Part shown: piece after piece, positions 34,601-42,821 of the stretch
Layout of the letters: every line of letters starts with the position of its first letter
How positions within the stretch are numbered: position 1 is the first letter of the stretch
Source of the DNA: Williamsia sp.
GTDB lineage: Bacteria > Bacteroidota > Bacteroidia > Chitinophagales > Chitinophagaceae
Assembly (NCBI GenBank): GCA_015069695.1
Contig: JADCRZ010000045.1
Span: forward strand, 1-51,033
DNA length: 51,033 nucleotides
Direction of reading: 5' to 3'
Made by a program: the position numbers and the translations under genes
The notes under the pieces: generated by a model
What the model saw: only the letters and a program-made list of their open reading frames with translations
What the model was told of the DNA's origin: nothing
Database searches by the model: none

Positions 34601-34939
34601 GATCAACTGGTTTTCGTTGTCGTAGATGTTTGCGATTTCGCCGGCTCCATGAAAAAAGATCATGACCGGGTACTTCTTGGTCGTATCAGCCGCATTGTAG
34701 TTGGAGGGATAACGCAACCGGAACGGCATGCCGTTCCAGATATAAGCTTTGAACTTATCCGTATTCCAGCTCATGCGCACCGTACGCCCCCACTTGGCCA
34801 TGGTGCCGTTTGCCGGCGCACTGGGCTTGTTGGTGCCGAACGTTGTGACGGATTCCGTGGGGCTAAAGACGTTTTGCGCCTGGGAAGAGGTTGCTATACC
34901 CACAACAAAGAGGGAAGCAAAGAGTAGAACTTTTTTCAT
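28607..34939 (-). CDS. Giant T9SS-secreted esterase/hydrolase with six FN3-PA14 modules
   Basis: A 2110-residue exported protein. ATG 34939 starts the signal peptide (MKKVLLFASLFVVGIATSSQ); the frame opens three codons earlier with TTG. Residues about 60-290 form an alpha/beta hydrolase with Ser178 (GLSNGG), Asp229 (SSGGKD) and His261 (NNGHD), similar to CE1-type esterases and COG4099 predicted peptidases. An Ig-like region and one FN3 domain follow. Residues about 550-1990 are six modules of FN3 plus PA14, each near 240 residues, with motifs GYEVWINGAKKY, FAFTWEGYINLKT, YTFETISDDGSKVY, MQLYWQGPG and LIPDSAFTEKF. Residues about 2010-2110 are a type A sorting domain (VIYPNPFTETLNL). PA14 often binds carbohydrate, so surface polysaccharide attack is likely. 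Confidence 0.9.
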   Translation of the reverse strand: MKKVLLFASLFVVGIATSSQAQNVFSPTESVTTFGTNKPSAPANGTMAKWGRTVRMSWNTDKFKAYIWNGMPFRLRYPSNYNAADTTKKYPVMIFFHGAGEIANIYDNENQLIWGAQLFESMMNTGKAGSFDAFLLFPQVSVSSGWNDSYYTRVNSVLDSLQKYCRIDPDRIVTQGLSNGGFGALAYTTLNPTRVANSIAASPALVQTLIYRQDNSVHIPMWISSGGKDINPSPAEANQFTDSFRAIGGNIRYTYFPNNGHDTWQDQWKDTATMVAYWNAAYKSNPLLFFQKSQYCTDSAFSARMGITAGYYQYEWQRNGVTIPNATQNEYSATQIGTYRCRFKRTAESAWSVYSPNPIVITAAPSTTTPPVQVSGISSKVLPAPDGNTATPLELPTGYGGYEWRNATTNALLSSDRVYAAPVGQYKAKAFGCNPSTSSFTIISAAGLPHPDSAYNLTLSRLSSTSVKLTWANKANPANDETGFEIYRGTSASGPYTMAYLNPANSLTYTDSNIAENYNFYYLVRAVNNNGAAPVSNQATLQPGSDVSAPTAPTNLKVVLSGQTSLQVIWDKATDNVGATQYDVYVNGVKKASPAINKAILNGLTPNTTYWIKIKALDQAGNSSSFSDSVKAVTVANGLKSSYYEGNWNVLPDFSKLTPIKVDTLSNININRRNVNDYFGFVFEGYINIKTPGTYTFETSSDDGSKVYFNTLYDPAATPIVSNDGIHGSTPTVKGSITVDSAGMYPFTVTYFDKNGGEAMSLYWQGPGIPRQQVPDSAFTEKYQLPVDNTAPTAPGKPKALFTSRTYVDLSWKSSTDNITVAGYEVWVNNVKKYITSDTTIRVDSLTPNVAYIFKIKAFDYRNNFSAFGDTLKVTTGAYGLLYKYYEGTWTTLPDYNTLTPEKSGASSNISLTPRQLEDYYAFTWEGYINIKTPGTYTFETISDDGSKIYFNTPYSPAAGAIVNNDGVHGAISATGTVKVDSAGMYPITITYFENAGGQSMQAYWQGPGIARQLIPDSAFTEKFSLPVDNIKPTAPTNLKTTFVTRSYMDLVWNKATDNTTVQGYEVWINGAKKYVTADTTITADSLTAGTAYTFKVRAFDLAGNLSSYSDSVKVTAAATSLKYNYYEGTWNTLPDFSLLTPVKTGAISNVDISPRRLEDYFALTWEGYINLKAAGTYTFETISDDGSKVYVGTPYSFDGPATVNNDGAHPAVSATGTFTAPAPGMYPITITYFENSGGQSMQLYWQGPGIGRQLIPDSAFTEKFSLATDVTPPAAPTNLKTTFVSRTFMELAWNKATDNVAATGYEVWINGAKKYLTSDTTIKADSLTAGAAYTFKIKAFDLAGNISAFSDSLKVTAAANGLKYKYYEGTWTTLPNFSTLTPYKTGAATNVNLNQRRLDDYFAFTWEGYINLKTAGTYTFETVSDDGSKVYVGTPYSFDGPATVNNDGAHPAVSATGTFTAPAPGLYPITITFFENSGGESMQLYWQGPSIARQLIPDSAFTEKFSLPADLVSPTAPTNLKSTYISRTYAELAWNKATDNIGVTGYEVWINGAKKYQTSDTTIKADSLTAGTAYTVRIKAFDAAGNLSAFSDSLKVTPAATGLKYKYYEGSWNTLPNFSTLTPYKTGTSANVDLSPRRLDDYFAFTWEGWINLKTPGTYTFETISDDGSKVYVGTPYSYAGAATVNNDGAHAAVSATGTFTAATAGWYPITVTFFENAGGESMQLYWQGPGISRQLIPDAAFVENFQDVTPPSVPANLKSTFTTRTFVDLAWDASIDNGGVARYDVYVNGSFKQSSTTPAASITGLTAGTTYNFTVKAIDLANNVSASSSSLPVKTAANGLRYKYYQGSWNNLPDFGTLTPVKIGTTANVDLNPRTDFDNFAFVWEGYINLKTAGTYTFETVSDDGSKVYVGTPYTYSGAATVNNDGLHGGISATGNFTVSTPGWYPITVTFFEKTEGEMMQLYWTRPGQARQLIPDSAFIETGSSGFGDDDSTVTMSVGSNSLLNRITAEQTEHDSKIQNSVIYPNPFTETLNLNFYNNAATNTVDVELYDVSGRMVYNKHFGKLGTGATTLRVDLSGQSPLKAGNYFARLMVNGKPAKTWTLVKAKK
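28985..33300 (-). repeat. Six tandem FN3-PA14 coding repeats, about 720 bp each
   Basis: Approximate unit starts on the coding strand are 33300, 32580, 31857, 31133, 30407 and 29697. Units 3, 4 and 5 are the most alike, for example sharing TYTFETISDDGSKVY-type and NGAKKY segments; units 1 and 6 diverge most. This suggests recent expansion in the middle of the array. The long DNA similarity makes recombination and misassembly possible. Confidence 0.85.
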
Positions 34940-35599
34940 TTTGTTCAATTGATAGGGACTGTTGACAGAGGTTGAGTTTATTGATCAGCTTGTTGAAAAT
35001 GCTGGGATAGGGGTACTGGAATTAAAGCTGGTTTCTCCGGAACTGTAGAAAATAGATTAGCTCAGCGGGGACACAAACATCTCTGAAATCACTCAAGGGG
35101 AACTAACGTCCAATCTATGCAGGCTTGAACAAAGGAATTGGGTAGGAGGATGGATTATGCAAAAAACTCAGTGGATAGGGTTGGGTTTTATGCAAGATGC
35201 AGAATTAAAAAGCAATCTGGCGGCGAAAATAAGCACGTTTTTTTAAACATGCAAGACATCATTCCAGATTTTCTTGCTGTGATTACCTAATTGCTTTAAG
35301 ATAAACCAGGGCGCCGGTCATCATCAAATCTTTGCTGGATTTTCCGGTACTCTCATGCGGCTTGCAGGAAAGTTTTATATCGCAATACGCTTGCTGTCTT
35401 CTTCATTTTCTTCGCGCTTAAAATCCAATCGCCGGTTCTTTAATAACTCAATGAGCTTGCCAGATCCTTAAAGCATTGATAGTAAACAGAAATGCTTGTC
35501 AACCCCCTTTTATTTACTCCCGCCACGGGAAAATCTGTCCTGAAAAGAAAACCATATCCTGTATTTTTATATCCTGTTATCCTAAAAATAATCGGCTAT
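34940..35599. other. 660-bp intergenic region
   Basis: This gap separates the giant minus-strand gene from the plus-strand membrane protein gene. I find no convincing open frame, promoter consensus, tRNA or strong hairpin. A frame continuing upstream of 35600 (to 35492) lacks protein-like character. It presumably holds two divergent promoters. Confidence 0.5.
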
Positions 35600-36046
35600 A
35601 TGATAAAATCATTGGCATCATTGGCGGGCGGATTGGCAGGAGCCTGTGCCCTTACCCTGGTGCATGAAGTAACAAGAAGAGTTGAGCCGGCAGCACCGCG
35701 GATGGACCTGCTCGGCATGAGCGCACTTTCTTCCCTGATCAAAAAAGGAGGAGGCACCCCGCCTAAAAGAGACCAGCTGTTTGATTTGACCATGGCAGGT
35801 GATGTGGCTGGTAATGCATTGTATTACAGCCTGGCAGGAGCAGGCAATAAAAAAGGGGTCTGGCTCCGGGGACTGCTGCTTGGAATAGCCGCCGGGGCTG
35901 GCGCTGTTTATTTGCCGGGTCCGCTGGGGCTGCCGGAACGCCCAAGCAACCGGACAACAAAAACCAAACTGCTTGCTTTGGGTCTGTATGCGATGGGTGG
36001 ATTGGTAGCTGCAGCCGCCATTGATTTGTTGAAGGAGAAAGAATAG
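35600..36046 (+). CDS. Hypothetical small membrane protein
   Basis: A 148-residue protein with start ATG 35600 (MIKSLASLAGGLAGACALTL). Hydrophobic, glycine-rich segments at about 1-20, 68-82 (DVAGNALYYSLAGAG), 88-103 (LRGLLLGIAAGAGAVYL) and 125-142 (LLALGLYAMGGLVAAAAI) suggest three or four membrane helices. A polar stretch (HEVTRRVEPAAPRMDLLG) follows the first. I do not recognise a named family with confidence; similar small proteins occur in Bacteroidota next to stress genes. It stands alone upstream of the response regulator. A start at 35492 would add a non-conserved-looking leader. Confidence 0.6.
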   Translation: MIKSLASLAGGLAGACALTLVHEVTRRVEPAAPRMDLLGMSALSSLIKKGGGTPPKRDQLFDLTMAGDVAGNALYYSLAGAGNKKGVWLRGLLLGIAAGAGAVYLPGPLGLPERPSNRTTKTKLLALGLYAMGGLVAAAAIDLLKEKE

Positions 36047-36212
36047 GCCTAAGATGGTATAATTAGTTATCCTGGATTGTTATGTAGGGGTAAACCCTTA
36101 TGCGATGAACAAAAATTTTTGTAGCTTTTTTATTTGCATCCGATTTGCTACCTTATTCCCGTTCTAAGATGCAGGCATTTATCGTGCTTGATCATGTGTA
36201 GTTGATTTCGAG

Positions 36213-36234
36213 GGTGCCTGTTTGCGCAGGCACC
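36213..36234 (+). other. Hairpin upstream of response regulator
   Basis: GGTGCCTG at 36213-36220 pairs perfectly with CAGGCACC at 36227-36234 around a 6-base loop. No T-run follows. It lies 41 bp before the start codon at 36275 and may be a 5' leader element or a terminator of the preceding gene without a U-tract. Confidence 0.4.
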
Positions 36235-36274
36235 TGTAAAATCCAGATTTGTTACATCCTAAAAAACATTCTAT

Positions 36275-36703
36275 ATGGTGCATGTTCTGCTCGTTGACGA
36301 TGATGAAGATGATCAATTCATCTTCAGCGAAGCCATTAAACTATGTTTTATTCCGTCTCATGTTTCGCTTGCCTCCAGCCATGATGAGTTGTTTAACCTG
36401 CTTCCGACCATTGAAGCCCCTGATCTTATCTTTCTGGACATCAACATGCCTGGTTATGATGGCATCAAATGCCTGGAGACCATCCGCTCCAACGCCGCTT
36501 ATCATGCTATTCCGGTCATTATGTATTCTACCTCCGGCAGAAAAGAATCGATCGACAAATGTTTTGAGCGGGGGGCTGATTTTTACATTCAAAAGCCTTC
36601 CCAGATCGATGATCTTGTGAAGGTATTGAACAAGGTCTTTTCAAAGAACTGGGCACACCACCAGCAGCTTCCTACCCCGCGGGAAAACTTTGTTATCTAT
36701 TAA
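36275..36703 (+). CDS. Stand-alone response regulator receiver protein
   Basis: A 142-residue single-domain CheY-like receiver. The acidic cluster is at the start (LLVDDDEDD), the phosphoacceptor is Asp55 (FLDINMPG), the switch residue Ser/Thr85-86 (MYSTSG) and Lys107 (IQKP). There is no output domain. Such receivers in Bacteroidota commonly belong to phosphorelays with hybrid or bacteriophytochrome-type kinases, but no kinase gene is near. The ATG at 36275 gives the right distance to the acidic residues. The final 20 residues after the fold (HHQQLPTPRENF) are a polar tail. Confidence 0.9.
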   Translation: MVHVLLVDDDEDDQFIFSEAIKLCFIPSHVSLASSHDELFNLLPTIEAPDLIFLDINMPGYDGIKCLETIRSNAAYHAIPVIMYSTSGRKESIDKCFERGADFYIQKPSQIDDLVKVLNKVFSKNWAHHQQLPTPRENFVIY

Positions 36704-36875
36704 CAATTGCTTTTATTTGTTTTTTTCGCTTCTTTCCATTCCTTGCATGTACTTTTGCCGGAGCGTTCCATCTGGCCTTGAACCTGTTTGCTTTTTCCTC
36801 TTCAGTTAGGCCTAGAGCGTTTTTTTCCATTGATTGCTGCTCCGCAGAACCAAACAAAAGCCCTGAGCACAGGCA

Positions 36876-38285
36876 ATGATTTACATGCAGAGAAGTTTTA
36901 TATATCTTTTGACGATCTTTTTATTATGTAGAATTAACCCCGCCCAAGCACAACAAAAAACGCTTTCCCTGAAAGAGGCGTTGCAAAAAGCCCTGACCAA
37001 TTACCCGGCCATCAAGGCAAAGGCCAATTATGTAAAAGCCTCCAAAGCCGCCCTGGAAGGCACTTACCGGGAACACCTTCCTGACCTGAGCCTATCCGTG
37101 CAACAGGATTATGGAACGATCAATGGCCAGAGTGGCCCCCTGTATGGCTTCCGCGGCCTCGGCGTATCTTCCGGTGGTCCTTCCATGGAAAGCCAGAACT
37201 GGACGGGTGCTTTCGGCGCCCTTTACCTGGCCAATTTCAACTGGGATTTTTATTCTTTTGGCCGGGTACGCGAAAGGGTCCGGATCTCAAAAGCCACCCT
37301 CGCCCGCGACGAGCTGGACCTGGAACAGGAACAATTCCAGCACCAGGTCAGGGTAGCCACCGCTTACCTGAACCTGCTGGCCGCCCAGCGGCTTACCCGT
37401 TCTCAGCAAAACAACCTGGAACGCGCAGCTGCCCTGCAAAACATTGTGATCGCCCGCACCAAAGGTGGCCTGAACGCCGGCGTGGATTCTTCCCTGGCCA
37501 ACGCCGAAGTATCAGCCGCACGCATTGCCCTGATCCGTTCACGTGATGTGGAACAGGAACAAGCAAACGACCTGGCACAGCTCATGGGTGTGCTGACCCA
37601 GGATTTTCAGCTGGATACCCAATTTGTTTCGCGTATACCCACCCAGATCGCTGATACAGCAAAAGTGGACCAGCAGTCACATCCCCTGCTCCGCTTTTTT
37701 CAAAGCAGGGTAGACGTCAGCAATGGCCAGGTTCGATACCTGCGCACGTTCAACTATCCTACTTTTACCCTTTTCAGTGTTTTACAAGGACGGGGTTCCG
37801 GTTTTAAATACAACTATGGCTCATCTTCCCCGCAAGCCTATTCGGGTAAATATTTTGAAGGCATACAGCCCCAGCGGAGCAACTACCTGGTGGGCGCCGG
37901 GGTGATCTGGAACCTGACCTCTCCCTTGCGCAACCAGCAGCAGGTGAGCGCCCAGAAGTTCACCTCCCAGGCCCTGCAGGATGAGTTTGAGCTCACCAGC
38001 CAGCAACTCAAAAACCAGTTGCTGCTGGCAGAGAACAAGATCAAAAATGCCCTGGCCAGCTACGAGGAAGCCCCCAAACAGGTGAAAGCTGCCCAGGACG
38101 CCTACACCCAGAAATCAGTGCTGTATAAAAACGGCCTGACGGATGTTGTAGACGCCACCCAGGCCCTGTATGCTGTAAACAGGGCCGAAACCGACCGTGA
38201 TATAGCATTTACCAATGTATGGCAGGCCCTGCTGCTGAAAGCGGCAGCCAGTGGAGATTTCGGATTGTTCGTGAATGAGTTTTAA
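36876..38285 (+). CDS. TolC-family outer-membrane efflux protein
   Basis: A 469-residue outer-membrane factor with signal peptide ending NPAQAQ. Two repeated halves of long coiled-coil helices are visible (for example LSLKEALQKALTNYPAIKAKANYVKASKAALEG and the C-terminal stretch from LLLAENKIKNALASYEEAPKQVKAAQ), as in all TolC-like trimers that form a tunnel through the outer membrane. It is the first gene of the efflux operon, 23 bp before the RND gene. ATG 36876 and an internal ATG at 36885 are both possible. TACTTTTG at 36750-36757 is a possible -7 element. The substrate of the pump is unknown. Confidence 0.9.
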   Translation: MIYMQRSFIYLLTIFLLCRINPAQAQQKTLSLKEALQKALTNYPAIKAKANYVKASKAALEGTYREHLPDLSLSVQQDYGTINGQSGPLYGFRGLGVSSGGPSMESQNWTGAFGALYLANFNWDFYSFGRVRERVRISKATLARDELDLEQEQFQHQVRVATAYLNLLAAQRLTRSQQNNLERAAALQNIVIARTKGGLNAGVDSSLANAEVSAARIALIRSRDVEQEQANDLAQLMGVLTQDFQLDTQFVSRIPTQIADTAKVDQQSHPLLRFFQSRVDVSNGQVRYLRTFNYPTFTLFSVLQGRGSGFKYNYGSSSPQAYSGKYFEGIQPQRSNYLVGAGVIWNLTSPLRNQQQVSAQKFTSQALQDEFELTSQQLKNQLLLAENKIKNALASYEEAPKQVKAAQDAYTQKSVLYKNGLTDVVDATQALYAVNRAETDRDIAFTNVWQALLLKAAASGDFGLFVNEF

Positions 38286-38308
38286 CGGGATTAATTTATT
38301 TAAGCATC

Positions 38309-41300
38309 ATGGGATTAATCAAAAGTGCACTTCGTAAGCCTATAACCATCCTGGTAGTAGTGGCCGGACTTTTCTTTTTTGGTGTCAACGCAGTGCGCAA
38401 TATCAAAATTGACATCTTTCCCCGCCTCGACTTACCCGTCATCTATATATCGCATCCTTTTGGCGGCTATACGCCTACCCAGATGGAAAGTTATTTTGGC
38501 AAGCAGTATGTGAACCTGCTCCTCTTTGTGTCCGGGGTAAGAAGCATTGAAACCCGCAACATCCAGGGGCTGAGCCTGCTGAAGCTGAGCTTCTATGAAG
38601 GGACCAACATGGCGCAGGCAGCAGCAGAGGTAACCGCTTTCGCCAACCGGGCGCAGGCCGTTTTCCCGCCGGGTACCCAGCCACCCTTTATCATCCGCTT
38701 TGATGCGTCTACCTTGCCCGTGGGGCAGCTGGTGCTCAGCAGTCCGACCCGCAGCAACAATGAACTGCAGGACCTGGCCAATACATATGTCCGCTCCTCC
38801 TTCAGCTCCATACCCGGCCTAATTTCTCCCGCGCCTTTTGGCGGTACCACCCGCACCGTTGTAATCAAGGCAGACCCGGAACTGCTGCGTGCGCATAACC
38901 TAACGCCTGACCAGGTTGTACAAGCCCTGCGCGAGAACAACCAAAACTCCCCGGCAGGAAACGTGCGGATCGGGAACTACAATTATCTCACGCCAGCCAA
39001 CACCACGATTAAAACGGTTAAGGAATTTGAAGACATTCCCCTTTTCAAGGGAGGCGTGCAAACCATTTTCCTGCGCGATGTAGCCACCGTGGAAGATGCA
39101 GGTGATATTACAACAAGCTATGCCCTGGTAAATGGCAAGCGCTCGGTATACATGCCCATCACCAAATCGGCTGATGCCTCTACCTGGGATGTGGTGCAGA
39201 ACCTGAAAAAGAATATTCCGCGCTTCCAGAGCCTTTTGCCGGAAGATGTAAAGCTTTCCTACGAGTTCGACCAGTCGGTATATGTGATCAACTCGGTAAA
39301 AAGTCTGATCACGGAAGGTGCCATCGGTGCTATCCTGACCGGGCTGATGGTACTGCTGTTCCTGGGCGACCGCCGCGGGGCACTGATCGTAATCCTTACC
39401 ATTCCGGCTTCTGTTATTTCCGGCGTCCTGTTTCTCTACCTGTTTAACCAGACCATCAACATCATGACCCTGAGCGGGCTCTCGCTGGCCATCGGTATCC
39501 TGGTAGATGAGTCGACGGTGACGATTGAAAATATTCACCAGCACCTGGACATGGGAAAACCCAAGGCGCTGGCCATCTGGGATGCGTGCAAGGAAATTGC
39601 CTTTCCCAAATTGTTGATCTTGTTCTGTATCCTGGCGGTGTTTGCACCGGCGCTTACCATGAAGGGCATACCGGGAGCACTTTTCCTGCCGCTCGCCATG
39701 GCCATCGGTTTTTCCATGATCATCTCCTACCTGCTGGCACAAACCTTTGTGCCTATCATGGCCAACTGGCTGATGAAGGGGCATCACCCTGTTCCTGCTG
39801 CAAGCCAGAATGGTCATCACAAGATGAGCGATGCAGAAGAGTATGCCGCCGCAGGCATCAATCCGGCTTCGGAATCAGATACCTGGGACCAGAAAAAGAT
39901 CCTGGTGGAGCGGCTGAATGGAACCGGCACAGCCAAACTCTCGCGCTTTGATCGCTTCCGGGCCCGCTATCTGCGTTCAATGAACGGGGTGTTTCCCCGT
40001 AAAAAGCTGATCGTAATTGCTTATGTGCTGGTTGCCTTGGCCGGTACGGCGCTGATGCTGGCAACCATTGGCCGTGATGTGCTGCCAAAAGTAAACGGGG
40101 GCCAGTTCCAGGTGCGGCTGCGCCTGCCTGATGGAACCCGGCTGGAACGCACGGAAGAAGGCACGGTAAAGGCCTTGCAGATATTAGAGGATATGGTGGG
40201 CAAGGAAAATATCTCTGTTACCTCTGCTTTTGTAGGCGCGCACCCTGGCCAGTTTTCTACCAGTCCGATTTACCTGTTTATGGCCGGTCCGCAGGAAGCC
40301 GTGCTGCAGGTAGGGTTGAAGGAAGAATACAAGGTCAACCTGGATGATCTAAAAGAGCGGCTCCGGAAAAAGATCCAGGAACAGATCCCGAATATGAAGC
40401 TGTCGTTTGAGCCGATAGAATTAACCGACAAGATCCTGAGCCAGGGCTCGCCAACGCCTGTGGAGGTGAGGATAGCCGGAAAAAACAAAAAGCTCAACGA
40501 AGAATATGCCAATAAGCTGATCGCCAAACTGCGGCAGATCCCTTACCTGCGCGACGTGCAGCTGGGCCAGTCGACCAAGTATCCGGCCATCAATATCCGC
40601 ATCGACCGTATCCGGGCTTCGCAGCTGGGCGTGGGTGTAACAGATATCTCGCGTTCGCTGATTGCTTCCACCTCTTCTTCCCGCTATACAGAAAAAAACT
40701 CCTGGGTTGATGAAAAAGCAGGTCTGGCCTACAGCGTACAGGTACTGGTGCCTGAATATAAAATGGCCAGCCTGGATGATATCCGTGAGATACCGGTGTT
40801 GAGCAATTCACCCCGGCCGGTGCTGGGTGACGTAGCCGACATCTCAACAGATACTACATACGGAGAGAACGATGACCTGGGGGCCCTGCCAATCTTATCA
40901 GTAACAGCCAACCTGAACAAAAAAGACCTGGGCACGGCTACAAAAGATGTACAGAATGCCATCCAGTCGCTTGGCGAACTGCCCCGCGGCCTGAGCGTTG
41001 AACCTATTGGATTAAGCATGATCCTGAACGATACCCTCAACAGCCTGCAATCAGGTCTGCTGGTCGCTATTGTTGTGATCTTTCTGATGCTGGCCGCCAA
41101 TTTTCAGTCGTTCAAGGTCTCTTTTATCGTACTCTCGACCGTACCGGCCGTGTTGTTGGGTTCGCTGATCCTGCTGCGGTTAACGGGAGCTACGCTAAAC
41201 CTGCAGTCGTACATGGGGATGATCATGTCTGTCGGGGTTTCAATTGCCAATTCGGTCCTGCTGATCACCAATGCCGAACACCTGCGCATGCACAATGGAG

Positions 41301-41608
41301 ATGCCCAGGAATCGGCGCGGGAAGCAGCTGCCCTGCGGCTTCGTCCGATCCTGATGACCAGCCTGGCCATGATCGTGGGCATGGTTCCCATGGCCCTGGG
41401 CTGGGGCGAGGGCGGAGACCAAACATCTCCGCTGGCAAGGGCCGTGATCGGGGGATTGACCGCATCTACCCTGGCTACCCTGCTGTTCCTGCCGCTGGTA
41501 TTTGCCTGGGTGCAGCAAAAATCCTCAACCGATTCTGTTTCACTCGATCCTGAAGACAAAGAAAGTAAACATTATATTCCATCTCTTGCAGTAACTCATG
41601 AAAATTAA
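38309..41608 (+). CDS. RND efflux transporter permease
   Basis: A 1099-residue inner-membrane RND pump. The usual plan is visible: TM1 (ITILVVVAGLFFFGVNAV), a first periplasmic loop, TM2-6 with the TM4 acidic motif AIGILVDESTV at about residue 400, a second large loop, and TM8-12. In place of the AcrB Asp407-Asp408 pair there is Asp-Glu, and at the position of AcrB Lys940 in TM10 the sequence reads GVSIANSVLL with Ala instead of Lys. It is HAE-like, but its proton relay differs from AcrB. A hydrophilic insert of about 50 residues lies at about 490-545, before the second half. Its end overlaps the adaptor gene start by 11 bp. Confidence 0.92.
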   Translation: MGLIKSALRKPITILVVVAGLFFFGVNAVRNIKIDIFPRLDLPVIYISHPFGGYTPTQMESYFGKQYVNLLLFVSGVRSIETRNIQGLSLLKLSFYEGTNMAQAAAEVTAFANRAQAVFPPGTQPPFIIRFDASTLPVGQLVLSSPTRSNNELQDLANTYVRSSFSSIPGLISPAPFGGTTRTVVIKADPELLRAHNLTPDQVVQALRENNQNSPAGNVRIGNYNYLTPANTTIKTVKEFEDIPLFKGGVQTIFLRDVATVEDAGDITTSYALVNGKRSVYMPITKSADASTWDVVQNLKKNIPRFQSLLPEDVKLSYEFDQSVYVINSVKSLITEGAIGAILTGLMVLLFLGDRRGALIVILTIPASVISGVLFLYLFNQTINIMTLSGLSLAIGILVDESTVTIENIHQHLDMGKPKALAIWDACKEIAFPKLLILFCILAVFAPALTMKGIPGALFLPLAMAIGFSMIISYLLAQTFVPIMANWLMKGHHPVPAASQNGHHKMSDAEEYAAAGINPASESDTWDQKKILVERLNGTGTAKLSRFDRFRARYLRSMNGVFPRKKLIVIAYVLVALAGTALMLATIGRDVLPKVNGGQFQVRLRLPDGTRLERTEEGTVKALQILEDMVGKENISVTSAFVGAHPGQFSTSPIYLFMAGPQEAVLQVGLKEEYKVNLDDLKERLRKKIQEQIPNMKLSFEPIELTDKILSQGSPTPVEVRIAGKNKKLNEEYANKLIAKLRQIPYLRDVQLGQSTKYPAINIRIDRIRASQLGVGVTDISRSLIASTSSSRYTEKNSWVDEKAGLAYSVQVLVPEYKMASLDDIREIPVLSNSPRPVLGDVADISTDTTYGENDDLGALPILSVTANLNKKDLGTATKDVQNAIQSLGELPRGLSVEPIGLSMILNDTLNSLQSGLLVAIVVIFLMLAANFQSFKVSFIVLSTVPAVLLGSLILLRLTGATLNLQSYMGMIMSVGVSIANSVLLITNAEHLRMHNGDAQESAREAAALRLRPILMTSLAMIVGMVPMALGWGEGGDQTSPLARAVIGGLTASTLATLLFLPLVFAWVQQKSSTDSVSLDPEDKESKHYIPSLAVTHEN

Positions 41609-42752
41609 ACTTACCCGGATCTCTCCGATGCTGGTGCCGCTGGTGGCTGTGTCGATGATGGTAGCATGCCATCCTGATCCAAAACCGGCTGAAACAAAAA
41701 CCGTTAAAACCGAAGAACCGCCCACAGAAGTCGTGGGCGTGGTAAAAGGAAAACTTTCTTCTTCGGTAAAAATACCCGGCGAGCTGACGGCTTATCATGA
41801 AGTAGACATCTACGCCAAAGAAAACAGCTTTGTAAAAAAGGTATATGTGGATGTGGGCTCTGAAGTAAAGGAAGGCCAGCTGCTGGCCAGTCTGGATGCC
41901 CCGGAAATTACCTCCCGCCTGCTGGAGGCCCAGTCGCGCCTGAAAGGGCAGGAGGCCATCTACACGGCGGCCAAAGCCAGCTACGACCGTTTATATGAAA
42001 CCAGCAAAACACCGGGCACCATTTCTCCCAACGACCTCGACCAGGCCGTGGCCCGCAAAAATGCAGAGCTGGCCCAGTTGGAGGCACTGCGCTCCGCCTA
42101 CAATGTAATTGCGCAGACCCGTGCTTACCTGGACATCCGGGCGCCCTTCAGTGGTGTGATCAGCAACCGCAACATTGCAGCCGGTGCGTATGTGGGGCCT
42201 TCGGGTAAAGGATCTGACCTGCCCCTGTTTGTGCTGCAGCAGCAAAGCAAGCTGAGGCTGGTTGTATCGGTACCCGAAGCATTTACCGGGCTGCTGAAGG
42301 CGCAGAATGAAGTGGCTTTCACGGTCAAATCCCTGCCCAATCAAACTTTCAAGGCAAAGATCACCCGGCTTGCCGGAAGTCTGGATGCCCGTTTGCGTTC
42401 CGAACGCATTGAAATGGATGTAACCAATCCCGGTAAGCAACTGCTGCCGGGTGCTTACGCGGAAGTAAACCTGCCCCTTCCTTCCAACGACAGCTCTTTT
42501 ATTGTTCCCAGGACGGCCGTTGTAACTTCTACGGAAAAAGTGTTTGTGATCAGGATAACTGATAACAAGGCAGAATGGGTGGATGTAAAAAAGGGCCGGG
42601 AAGCCGAAGGAAAGACAGAAGTCTACAGCGATGACCTGCACCCTGGTGACCAGCTGGTAAAAGTAGGAACTGATGAGATCCGCAATGGCTCTGCCATCAA
42701 GCGGTTAAAAGTAAGTGAGCCGGCCCAGGAAGCATCTTCCAAGACGCTGTAA
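41598..42752 (+). CDS. RND efflux periplasmic adaptor lipoprotein
   Basis: A 384-residue membrane-fusion protein with a lipoprotein signal (MMVACHPDP, lipid Cys24). The order is: short proline-rich linker, lipoyl half (YHEVDIYAKENSFVKKVYVDVGSEVKEGQLL), coiled-coil hairpin (about 100-170), second lipoyl half (LDIRAPFSGVISNRNIAAGAYV), beta-barrel and membrane-proximal domain (SSFIVPRTAVV, VFVIRI). It bridges the RND pump and the TolC protein of the same operon. The start overlaps the RND gene by 11 bp, implying coupled translation. The gene order outer-membrane factor, pump, adaptor differs from the commoner adaptor-first order. Confidence 0.92.
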   Translation: MKIKLTRISPMLVPLVAVSMMVACHPDPKPAETKTVKTEEPPTEVVGVVKGKLSSSVKIPGELTAYHEVDIYAKENSFVKKVYVDVGSEVKEGQLLASLDAPEITSRLLEAQSRLKGQEAIYTAAKASYDRLYETSKTPGTISPNDLDQAVARKNAELAQLEALRSAYNVIAQTRAYLDIRAPFSGVISNRNIAAGAYVGPSGKGSDLPLFVLQQQSKLRLVVSVPEAFTGLLKAQNEVAFTVKSLPNQTFKAKITRLAGSLDARLRSERIEMDVTNPGKQLLPGAYAEVNLPLPSNDSSFIVPRTAVVTSTEKVFVIRITDNKAEWVDVKKGREAEGKTEVYSDDLHPGDQLVKVGTDEIRNGSAIKRLKVSEPAQEASSKTL

Positions 42753-42821
42753 GCCTGAAACAAGAATAAGGTAGAAGGATCTGGTACAACCATCTTAAGT
42801 TTACGCTACAGAAAATTATCT

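Noticed and set aside
35057-35070. tRNA D-arm-like word TTAGCTCAGCGGGG
   Set aside because: No acceptor stem, anticodon arm or T-arm can be built around it.
38900-39820. 306-codon frame antisense to the RND gene
   Set aside because: Its composition (many His, Gln, Arg) is typical of a shadow frame and the RND gene is complete on the other strand.
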